The notes below the pieces were generated by a model that had not been told where the DNA came from, made no database searches, and saw only the letters and a list, made by a program, of their open reading frames with translations. From Nematopogon swammerdamellus (Eukaryota; Arthropoda; Insecta; Lepidoptera; Adelidae), in NCBI GenBank assembly GCA_946902875.1, contig OX336343.1, positions 7,553,754 through 7,617,753 on the forward strand: a stretch of DNA of 64,000 nt, in the 5' to 3' direction. Positions within the stretch are counted from its first letter, which is position 1, and every line of letters starts with the position of its first letter. Below are positions 10,154 through 22,100 of this stretch, one piece after another. Made by a program: the position numbers and the translations under genes.

Positions 10154-13100
10154 GTATCACAATACCCACATGCTGTATTCTGACAATCGGCGTAAGCAGA
10201 GTTATCACTGTTGTGCTGCAACGACTCGGATAAATTTACAGCACAACACGGTGTTGTTCCACATTTAGCAAAGTATTAGGACAAGATAACTTATCAAGCT
10301 GCAAGTAACGCACGAAGTCTACTGCATGATTTGGAACCGGGTCAAGGTGAGAGGTGCCTATCCTGACGCCCTTTAGCACAGCATTTTTGTCCTCATCCCT
10401 TAGTCGTCGTTTTATGGCATGCACGGGGGGAGATAAAGAGGGGCTAGTCTTTTGAAGTACCGGACCCTCGTGTTATCCTTTCTTTATTTTAGACAGGCAA
10501 CCTTGGTTGATACGTCTAAATCTGGTTAACGCTTATTGGTTTTATTAATAAATTATTATTCCAATAATACAATTGTGATTTCAGCTGTGGACACATACAT
10601 CGTGGAAGGCAAGCTGTACATACCGTTCCTGCTGTGGGTGGCGTCTAATGTCGTCATCGTGTTCGTGGGCTCCATGCTGGTGGCTTTTGTAGAGGTCAGT
10701 ATTTACCAACACAAGGAAATTCAATAAAGTGCACATATTAAACTAAATTAAAATTTAATTTGTCTTTTGCTAAATTAATAAAAAGGAGGACCTAAACTGT
10801 TTTACCTGCCTACTATGGGCCCTGGGTGTCTACGTCCAGGCCTGCATATACTCTTTCAGTAGTAAAACGAGCTAGCCAGTATCCGACCCTTAGGCACGGA
10901 CTTCATGCATCCGTTTCTCTTCGGAGTTGACTAAAATAAGCCACACCCCACCCCCACCTCCGAGACGGATGGATACCGCGTTCCAAACAAAATGTATGAT
11001 ATCCGCGCTCGTCGACTACACGTAAGCGGAAACATTCAGAAGCCTACCTCCCCTGACAAAAACGGGGCCGCCCCGGACGCGCGGAGCGTTTTTTCACGTC
11101 GTTCTATCACAGCCCCGAGAGGCAGAGTGTGATGCGCGCACGCGACGTCCACCCAACGGTGCTAGCGACAGAGAGGAAAATTTTATTCCGGATACTTGTA
11201 GTCGAGCGCTGTAGGCGTGGCCCAGTTCTCGCCGGCTCGCCGGTTCCGGGGCGAAACGCTCAGAAACGCATGCATGAAGTCCGGGCCTAAGTCCCACACA
11301 TATCGCTGTTGTGGCCCATCCTATCTAAAGATTATATCCCTGTTGTGTGGTTCGAACCTTCAAAGTTTAGACCATGATGGTAACTATGTGCAGAATGTCA
11401 ATCACGCAGGTGAAGGAAAACATATTGAGGAAACCTGTCAGTACAGTCACACTACTGCAGTGTTGTTGCGTGTATTAGCTGGATTGTGAGAAATCACATT
11501 CTGCAATAAGTGTACGCGTTGTGTGCGCAGCCGGTGGCGGCCGGCAGCGGTATCCCGCAGGTGAAGTGCTACCTGAACGGCGTGAAGGTGCCGCGAGTGG
11601 TGCGCTTCAAGACGTTGCTCGTGAAGACTGTCGGCGTCATCACAGCGGTCGTAGGCGGCCTGGCCGGCGGCAAGGTCTCTCTTCTGCTCCTTTCATCTTT
11701 TCGAATGATCTTAGCAACAACTTAATCATTCACGTTTTATCTAATCTAAAGAAAAAAAAAATAGAAACAGAAATGGTTTTGCTGCTGGAAACCTATTAAG
11801 AACTGAGAAAATGTGCAATTTTACATAAATACCCAACAAGATAACAACAAAAGAACTACGAGAACTATGTTTAAAAAGGAATAAAAACAAATTCAAAACA
11901 ATTATGTAGGTAACCAAAATATTTTAACTGGGTTTAGAATTATCAGCCAAGGCTACATGTCTAAATAAATAATTATTGTTCCAGAAGTGAAACCAAATTC
12001 TCCTGTTTCAGTTTCGTTTCATGCAGTGATGGATTTTTAGCTGCAGATCCCTTGGATATGACATTGAAGACTGCATTATTTCTTGAAATTGTCTAATTTG
12101 TATTATGGACTTTCTCTGCATGATTATTTCACTGAGCTGTCATTGTGATTGGGTAGGAAGGGCCGATGATACACAGCGGTGCGGTGGTCGCGGCCGGGAT
12201 ATCTCAAGGCAAGAGCACCACCTTCAATAAGGACTTCGGGATCTTCCAGTATTTCCGCGAGGACCACGAGAAGCGGGACTTTGTGTCTGGGGGAGCTGCT
12301 GCTGGAGTGTCCGCCGCTTTTGGAGCACCTATCGGTGTGTACCTACTTCATCAACCAACGGTTACTACCGATTTGAAATGAATAAAGAAGCATAAATGGA
12401 AAAATCAAGAGGGCATTGGGTTGAAATGTTTTTAATGTATCAATATGACAGGTAACAATATACATATATCACACACGCAGAATCCCGATAATCGGGGTAA
12501 GCAGAGTAATCGGTGTTGTGCTGCAAGTGCTCTGGTAAATTACAGCACAACACCGACCACCACTTTTCGCAAAGTATTCGAACAAGATTCAATCGATCAA
12601 GCAGCAAGTAAGGCACGAAGACCCACCTGGATACTACATGACTCGGGGGAAGTACCGTGTCAAGGTGACAGGTAACAATATGTGCTGCAGTGCAGAAAGA
12701 ACATATCCTTGGAAATATATTGTAGATTCAATTGATGAAGGTTCACGCACACTAAAAATCTCAAAAATAATTTAAAATCTTTAGCCATAATTTTTATTTA
12801 TTTTCTTCCCCCAGGAGGTGTATTGTTCTCTTTGGAAGAGGGCACAAGCTTCTGGAATCAAAGCCTGACATGGCGAACGTTCTTTGGCACAGTAGTGGCG
12901 ACATTCACTCTTAACTTAGCTCTGTCTGCCTACCACGGCGTTCTGGGACAACTTAGTTATCCAGGTAAATATAAAAACAAGCCATAAGCGTATTCATCCT
13001 TATGAAACCTTTCAATGACGCAATTTTAAGTGCACTTTCGCCGTTTCTGTTTTTTTGTTAGAGCATTGTCTCATGTCTGACTGATTGTCATTGTGTGGTG

Positions 13101-16100
13101 TGTTCAGTATATTTATAAGCGACACGACCAAAGGGAAGCACTGACATGGCACCCAGTTCACCAAGGTGTTGCCAATGGTCATCAAGTTCACCAATGGTCT
13201 ACACTTTCATAGTGGACTGCACTTAAACAAAATTATTTTAATTGCAGGTTTGTTGAACTTGGGAAAAATGGATCCATTTCCATTCGAGTTCTACGAGGTC
13301 CCAGTGTTCATGCTATTTGGAGCAATAGGAGGAACATTAGGCGCCCTGTGGAATCATATAAACTATAAACTCTCTGTGTTTCGGATAAGGTGAGTTTGAT
13401 GCGAGCGTGCGATGTATAGGATTATTTTGTGAAGATCCAGCAAATTGTGTGTGGTGGTGTTGATACAGATAGCTGTAATAAATTTTCAATTACGATGATT
13501 GCAAATATTCAGAAAAAATACATACATTGTGGCCGATCTAAAGCCTCTAAAATGAGGAACACCTGGTGCAGAGCGAGCCACATAGACCGGCACCGCGCTG
13601 CGGTCTTCGTACTCTTTGTAGGCGCGCGGCGGCGCGCGAGTCGCTTCGCTACGAACCCATTGACCTACTTACCGATGTCAGTGATCCCAATCCTCTGTCA
13701 CCTGTTGAGAATTGGCAACGTCGCGCATACTGTATTACATTCTATGGGTATTTTCATGAAAAATCATGTACTGTCACCTCGATAAGCCTTTGGTGTCTAT
13801 GCACGCGACTATGGTGTCCATCACAGTCTCGAAATCAACTGAGAAATCTGTAAATGTTTTCCTCTAGGCTGGCGCCATAGATCAAGTAGGGCATGTCTTC
13901 AGATTTATTTGGAAGTATAATGAGCCTTATCCCCATATTCAAAGAGGGTGTATTTTAATGCCAAAAGTCGGCCGCGCCTGCCGACACCTGAGCGGTAACA
14001 TTATATTTTGTAGGATGCGTAATAAATTGTCGTTTCTAGACAAACTAAGGTTTCCAATTTTCCTACAGTCCTCATGGCCTTCAGCGGTGCAGGACCACTG
14101 ATTTCCTCCAGAAGAATGACATGTAAATGTAAAAATAAAAATAATATGAATAAATAAATCAATTTGAATTGTTGCTTGCTTCACTGTATAGTTACTTAAA
14201 AATAATTGCTCAATGGAATCTAAAGAAAATGTAGGTAAGTTTGTGTTGTGTGTTAGGTACGTGTCGAGACGGTGGCTGCGCGTGTCGGAGGCGTGCCTGG
14301 TGGCGGCCGCCAGCGCCACCATCGGCTTCCTCATGATGTTCCTCATGAACGACTGCCGGCCGCTAGGGCAGGACCCCACGCGATTTCCGCTTCAGGTACT
14401 CTCAGGCTACGGTCTGCTTGGCACGCCGCCCGTCGGACGTCCGCGTCATCTAAGCGTGACCGGCAAGACTCCGCACACGACTGCCACGTGGTCTGATTGA
14501 AATGCGCGCGCGCAGCACAGTACGAAACGTTTGCTCCACTCCGTCTCTAGCTCTCCAAGTTATATCAATATGAATATGACAAATTATCTCAATGTATTCT
14601 ATATATTTAAATAACTACTTTATGAAGAGCAGAAAGACAATCTCGCAATAAGACTTGGGCTGCACATAAAACGAGCAAAACCCGTGACATTTTTAAAAAC
14701 AGATGGACACCTACTTATTTTAATATCTAATTTTTTTTTATTGTAATAACTGATTTAAATGAAAACAAGATAACTGAAAGAATCATCAAGATCGGTTCAC
14801 CCAGTCGAAAGTTCAGTACAAACATAAAAAAAAACAGTCAAATTGAGAACCTCCTCCTTTTTTTGAAGTCGGTTAAAAGTGAAAAATGACCGCACAAAAA
14901 AAAATGCAACTCCGTCACCGCCGCCGGCGACGTTGGAACAACCGCACGCCGTGTTCGTCCGTCGCCGGTGGTGTGCAAAAAAGACCGCGCTTGTGCATTC
15001 TCATACAAACATTCCAACGTCGCGAGCTGTGAGACGCTGGCGGTCGCGTGCATCATGCCAACCAGACCGGTCTATCATCTCATACATTCACACACACACA
15101 CACACACGCATGCATTACAAACATGCATGCAAACGCATGCATGACCACATTCTGATTTTTTTATGGGACCTGACCTGGATTGCTACATCACCTTCTACAC
15201 CACATGGCAATGCTTACCATTTTCTCGTGCTTGCTACGCTGAACTGGATGGAAAACACTAATTATTTTCATGTCCGTTTCAACCGGCCTCCTTTCAGTCC
15301 GGTTGTCCAATCAATTTGTAAAGTATTCATGTACGGAATGATTCCACAATGACTGCATTAAATTTGAGGGATGATTGTGGAGCTCCAATGAAAAATTTTT
15401 GCCTTAGTATTTTATTTATCAAACAATTTATGATTTTTATAAATTGTTCGTATACCACTTAATGGGGATCATGAATTATTCTGAGTTCTTCATTTCTTAT
15501 TTCCATCTTTTATTGATTTTTATATCCCAAAAGGACACAATTTCACACATCGACATTGGCAATATCACTGATTGATGAAAGTTGACTGGCTTTGTAGCTA
15601 TACTGCAACGATGGTGAATACAACGTGCTGGCGGCGATCTGGTTCCAAACGCCGGAGGCTTCGGTGCGCTCGCTGCTGCACGACGCGGCCGGGTCGCACC
15701 GCGCCACCTCGCTGCTCGCGTTCGTCGTCCTCTACTTCGTGCTGTCCAGCTGGACGTTCGGCCTGGCCGTCTCCAGCGGCCTCTTCATACCCAATCTGCT
15801 CACGGGCGCCGCGTGGGGGCGCCTACTCGCCATCTTCATCAAATATATCTTACCGGAAGCGGTCAGTCATTTCATATTATACTTTTCGCCCAAAACTGTC
15901 CTAGGAATAGTAAAATATATGTATAAGTATTTTTGAAAATGTAAAGTAACTGTAACACCTCAATTAACACATTGTTGGATTCAGTTTTGTAGATAAAAAC
16001 ATTATTTTTAAGTACCGTGTGGGGCCGATACTTAAAAATAATTGCCCCACTGCATCTCTCCCCGTGCATGTCGTAAGAGACGACTAAGAGATAAGGACAA

Positions 16101-19100
16101 GATACTGGCTAAAGGGCGACAGGCTAGCCACTTCTCACCTTGGCGCAGTCCTTCCACTTAGTCATGCAGCAGGTGGGTTCTTCGTGCCTTACTTGCTGCT
16201 TGATAATTGTCTTGTCCGTATACTGTGCTAAACGTGGTGGTCGGTGTTGTGCTGTAATTTACCAGAGTCCTTATAGCACAACACCGATTACTCTGCTTAC
16301 CCTGATTGTCGGGATATAGCGTGTGTTATGTATGTAAGTATGTTTAAAAACATTCTAAATAAAATTTTAAGGCTAAAATTTTCGGAAAACATCTGAAAAT
16401 AGCCTAAATGTATGTAATAAATAAGTAAGTAAATGTATGTAAATATATGGATGGCCCCTTGCAGCCAATTCACAAGAGCGACGTGGGCTTCCCTTCTCCC
16501 AAGATCCCCCCTAATGTGATGTACGGACGGAACAGACAATAGAGCCGGGCAAGTACGCGCTGATCGGTGCGGCGGCGCAGCTGGGCGGCGTGGTGCGCAT
16601 GACCATCTCCCTCACGGTCATCATCATCGAGACCACCGGCCAGATCTCCAACGCGCTGCCCATCATCATCACGCTCGTCGTCGCCAAGTGGGTCGGCGAC
16701 TTCTTCAATGAGGTCAGCTTTTATTATCCGCTACTACGTATTATTATTTTGTACCGTGCGGGGCCGGTACTTTAAAAGAATAGCCCCACTGCATCTCTCC
16801 CCGTGTATGTCGTAAAAGGCGACTAAGGGATGTGACTCCCTTCTTATATTACTAGGTGGTAGGGTTTAACCCGCCCGGGTTGGTACCACCGCACTGAATC
16901 GAAACGGCTATGTAAATATTTTGTGTTTTCCGTCCAGTTCAGTGTAGCCGGCACGATCGAAGGGAAGCACTGACGTGGCACCAAGTTCACCCGGTGTTAA
17001 GGCCCATTTGCACATTGATTAGTGATTAGTGCGAGTATTTAGTGCAGGTGCTTAGTGATTAGTACTAAACACGTTCGGACCGCAATTGATTAGTGCGAGT
17101 GTTTAGTGATTAGTGAAGTAGAATGATTAGGAGCATGTTCTATTTTTCGCGAGTGCGAGTGTTGAGTGATTAGTGCAGGTGTTTAGTGTTTAGCACTCAC
17201 ATCGTTTGGACAGGATTGATTAGTGTTTAGTTTTTAGTAAAGCTTTTTTGGTCTTGCTAGTTCCGATTCCATGTGTTCTTCAATTTCAAACACCACTGCA
17301 TTTAATATTTCTTTCATTACTTCCTGGAATTGCAAACATGATTTTTCGTCCATTTTTTTAAGTTTTTCGACGTCCAACAGTTTTTACTAAACGCAACAGC
17401 TAAACAGTATTGGACACTACTCGCACTAAACACTAATCACTCGCAATAAACACTAATCACTAATCACTCGCAATAAACACTAATCACTAATCACTCGCAC
17501 TCACACTAATCAAAGTGCAAATGGGCCTTTATGGGCTGACCTCGCGAATGTTGTAAGTGATGTATCCAAACATGTCAAGTTTCCATAAAAAAAAACTAGA
17601 TCTAGTCCTCCCCCTTGCACATTCCTCTCTCGCCTTACCACCTAGCTACCAGGGTTTAACCAGTCCGGGTTGGTTCTACGGCATTGAATGAAAGGTTGGT
17701 CGTAGCGGCTATTAAATTAGTGGTGTTTTCCGTCCAATTATTGCAAGGAAAGTTATTAATAAAATTAATAAATTCAGAAATAAACAAAAATCACTTAACA
17801 TGTTCGTTTATATCATATGTCACAAGCCTGAGTATTATAAAAAATACTTATGCATCCTCCATTTTATAAACTAATAGCTTTTGGCCACGGCTTTGGTCGC
17901 ATATCCTATGTCCAACGTACTGTGTGGGGTTGGTACTTAATAAGAATAGTCCCACTGCATCTCTCCCCGTGCATGTCGTAAATTGCGACTAAGGGATAAG
18001 CGGCCTGCAGACACCCCGGTCGACTTGTGGCTTTCATGGAAGACATAGGCTGGCTGGCGTAGCTGGAGAGTGCGGGGTTTTGCAAGAAGGTCCCCAACCA
18101 AGCAGGATTAGTTTGCAGGCCTAGAGCCAACCCCAAACCAAAACAACAACAACAACAACCTATGTCCATCCTGAAGGTCCATCTAAATATTTGTCAAAGA
18201 ATTTTTTAAATCGGGTGAGTATTTTCATAGATTACCTCCTACATCCAAACTGACAAACTTTACCTCTTTATAATATTATAGTGTAGACAAAGAAAAGTTA
18301 CCATTTTGTCTCAAATCAGATCAACCTTGCCGCATAAAATCCTGAAAAACTTGGAAACTATGAGCCGGATGATGGAGTTATGTTAACCAGAGTTGAGGAA
18401 TCACGTGGTGCTAACATCATGCAGTCGATCTTCAGATTTTTGTACTTTTCTCACATTTCTCTCGCTTCGCCCATATACCAAAGGTTATCTAGAATGTAAT
18501 GCCTTATGTATGACATTGCATAAGCTCATCTTGTGATGTACAATTATGAATATTTATTACATTAACATAACAGTTGTGAAATCCTACCAGTACCAGAACC
18601 CTGTCTCAGAAATATTTTTCAAAAGTATTTTTTATTATTTATTGAGCATTCATATGTCAGTAAGGCTGCAATCGAACATGTCACTATTTTTTCTATCCGG
18701 TCCGATTACACCATAGAGAAATAATATACGTCTATGGATTACACCCACGAAGAAGTACCGGCAAGAAACTTGGCATATTATTATGCGTATTTTACTGAGT
18801 ATCCACATAATAACCACGCCTGCAGGCTATCTAAAATACAGCTTTTTTTTATTGCTTCCGAATTGAATGGCTGTGTTTGAGGTCGAAGCCTCAGGAGCAG
18901 CCAATTTCTCCCCCGAGGAGGTGCCAGTCCGGCTTGAAAGCGGACTAATGTCGCTGGAGAGCTTGAGGGAAATATCAACCATATCTGAGAGTTCTGACTA
19001 CAAAGACTTATTAATTAAGTGTATCAGGTGTAAAGAGCCTTTGTCAAATTTTTATACGTAATTTGTATCAACTCAATAATTAATTACACATACTACACTG

Positions 19101-22100
19101 TAGTAAATTGTCACAAAATTAAAAATAAATATAAAAATATTAAGATGCTTGAGGTATCAAGTTGTCAATGGGTTAATAAAATTAAGGGACTGATAGTACA
19201 AAAAATTGTGTAAAAAGAAGAAATGAAATGAAACTTTATCGTCGACAGCATGCAAACAATAACAACTTACTAATAATATATAAATAAACCTTATGCTACA
19301 ATGTTGTCGACAAGGTTAAGCGCAGCATTGATTGCATAAAAGTAGCAATCGCTGATTTTAATGTGACTAATACCTTGAATACCATGAATAAGACCTTAAT
19401 GTGTTTAAAATGAAAGTGTACTGGTGTGCGCAGGGCATCTATGACATTCACATCCAGCTGGCGGGCGTGCCGCTGCTGCCGTGGGAGCCGCCGCCGCTCA
19501 CGCACAACGTGTACGCCTCCGAGGTGATGTCGCACCCCGTCTTCACTCTGCGCACCGTTGAGAACGTCGGCCACATCGTGGAGATGCTCCGGCTCGTCTC
19601 GTACAACGGATTCCCCGTCGTCGATCCACCTCTCGCGGATGATGTGAGTCGAATTTCTGACTGAAACACTGCTCTTGTCTTGCGTCTTGCGACACTGCGT
19701 TGCATAATTTATTTTTTATGGATAGCGCGACAAGTGGCATCGTTTCACCTACAAGTAGGTGTCTTAAGGATGCCCATGGACATTCTGTGATGCACGGGAT
19801 TGCGAAGACCATGCCGGCCTGACAGGAGCCTTTTCACGCCCCTTTTGAAAAACCCCAGGCTGTACTTGGGAGGCAATAGATGGGCAGGGAGTGCGTTCCA
19901 CATTATGATATAATAATTAGAGAATTTGACATTGTTGTAATATGAAATGAAATTAAAAAAAATTAAAATGAAATGTAAGTATACTTTTTTGCACAAAAAG
20001 TGACAAAAGGTGGACTCAGAGCCTAAAGGCATTATCTGCCAGTCATGCCTGGGATTGTGAGTAGTATAGATAATACTCATGTGTATACCGAGGGGGACTG
20101 AAATGTCGAACTTACGCCTAGACTTCAGAAATCAAAAACGCATCTAGTGAGCGCAGATTGCATATGAACTCGTCATACTCGTTACTTAGTCAGTCTTTGT
20201 ACCGTGTGGGGCTTGTACTTAAAAAGAATAGCCCCACTGCATCTCTCCCCGTGCACGTCGTAAAAGGCGCCAAAGTAAGGGATAAGGATGAGATGCCGTG
20301 CTATAGGGCGACAGGCTAGCCACCTCGCACCTTGACACGGTCCTTCCACCGAGTCACGCAGCAGGCATATCGAGTCTGCGTCACAGACTACGTACTCCAT
20401 AGAAGAAGTTCCATACCTTCGGCTTTATTAGCCTACTGTTTTACGTCGCCAATCGCTGCGTGCGAAAATGTACCTAAACGATCGAGTGTAAAGTGATTGT
20501 TGCCTTGCAGCTGCGCGCAGTTGCGTGGGCGAGCGTGTAGGTATGCTTCGCGCGGCTGACGAAATTCCAATGAATTAGATCGCCGGCGGTAGGTTGTTAG
20601 CGCGCGCAAGTACATAGAGTGTGTGAGGCCTGTCTGCGTGCCTTACTTGCTGCTTGATGTTATCTTGTCCGAACTATTGAGAGATCACAATAGATCATCT
20701 AGGTCGCACCTCACAGTGATAATAAGCATCAGGGGCCCTAACTCTCAACTTCAAATCATAAATGATAGTCAGTCTTTGCCTGTGTTCATTATGAATGTGT
20801 TTTATTGTATTATAAATAAATAAATAAAAATAAATAAATAAATATACTATAGTTCACTAACGCTGCTTCACCGTTCGGAACCGGTGTAAAACTGTAGGTC
20901 CCTTCCCTTGCCCCTTACTAGGTGGTGGGCTCAAATTGTAGCCGACTGGGTTGGTACCACCGTACTGGATGTAAGATGGCCGCATAGCAGCCTCGGCTGT
21001 GTTCTCCTCTAGTCCAGTATAGCCAGCAATCCAGGGAAGTCTCCGGTATGGCACCTACCTTTTCGGAGGTGATATTGGCTGGTTAGAGCATGTGCTTTGG
21101 GCCCTCCGACTCAGCCACCCATACCGGATTAAATAAAAAAAAAAAATAATTAAAAGTATGTATGATTTTCCCTCTCTAAAATTTTGCAAGTTACTTATTA
21201 TTATTAGTCACCCATACATGCCATAAAAGGCGACTACGGGATAAGGACAAGATGCCGTGCTAAAGGGCGAAAGGCTAGCCACCTCTCACCTTGGCACGGT
21301 GTCATGCAGCAAGTGGATCTTCGTGCCTTACTGGCTGCTCGATCTTGTCTGAATACTTTGCTAAACGTGGTGGTCGGTGTTGTGCTGTAATTTACAAGAG
21401 TCCTTGCAGCACAACTCCGATTGCTCTGTTCACCTCGTTTATCGGGATGTGTGGTATGTATATTTTAGGCTGAAATCCCATCGTACAAACGGCTGAGAGG
21501 ACTAATACTGCGATCGCAGCTGATAGTACTTCTGCAGAAGAAAATATTCAATGAGAATGCGGCCGACACCTGGTCCAATTTCAAAATAGATGTCAACATG
21601 TTCCGGGACAAGTACCCGCGCTACCCAAACATTGATCAAGTAAGTATCTGTTAAGGCGCTAGGGCCAGTTAAATACACGTATGAAGGAAAAGAGTTTGAT
21701 AGATCGGTAGCTCAGTGGTGCAGTAGGTCGACTGTCGCTCGTGATCATAAGCACACCTGGGCGCGGTCACTACTTAGATGGGTGACCGCTCTACCGTTGG
21801 AGGCTTACCGTGTTTCGGATTCCACGTAAAACTGTTTGTACCGTGTGGGGCCGGTAAACGAATTAGCCCCACTGCATCTCTCCCCGTGTATGTCGTAAGA
21901 GGCGACTATGGGATAGGATAGGGAGGATAGGACTCCCTTCTTCTATTACTAGGTGGTAGGGTTTAACCCGCCCGGGTTGGTACCACCGCACTGAATGAAA
22001 GGTCGGTCGAAACGGCTATGTAAATAGTTTGTGATTTTCCGTCCAGTTCAGTGTAGCTGGCACGACCGAAGGGAAGCACTGACGTGGCACCAAGTTTACC

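Larger units (their letters stand above)
16752..17595 (+). mobile_element. family A type-1 retroposon split by a Harbinger-type MITE
   Basis: Head GTACCGTGCGGGGCCGGTAC at 16752 and tail CAAGTTTCCAT plus A-run at about 17595 belong to one copy. The middle (17000-17528) is an inserted inverted-repeat element, and removing it restores the usual GGTGTTATGGGCTGAC. Confidence 0.8.

Noticed and set aside
12445..12675. 76-codon frame in a ClC-7 intron
   Set aside because: It is the reading of a family A retroposon bracketed by a 16-bp target duplication.
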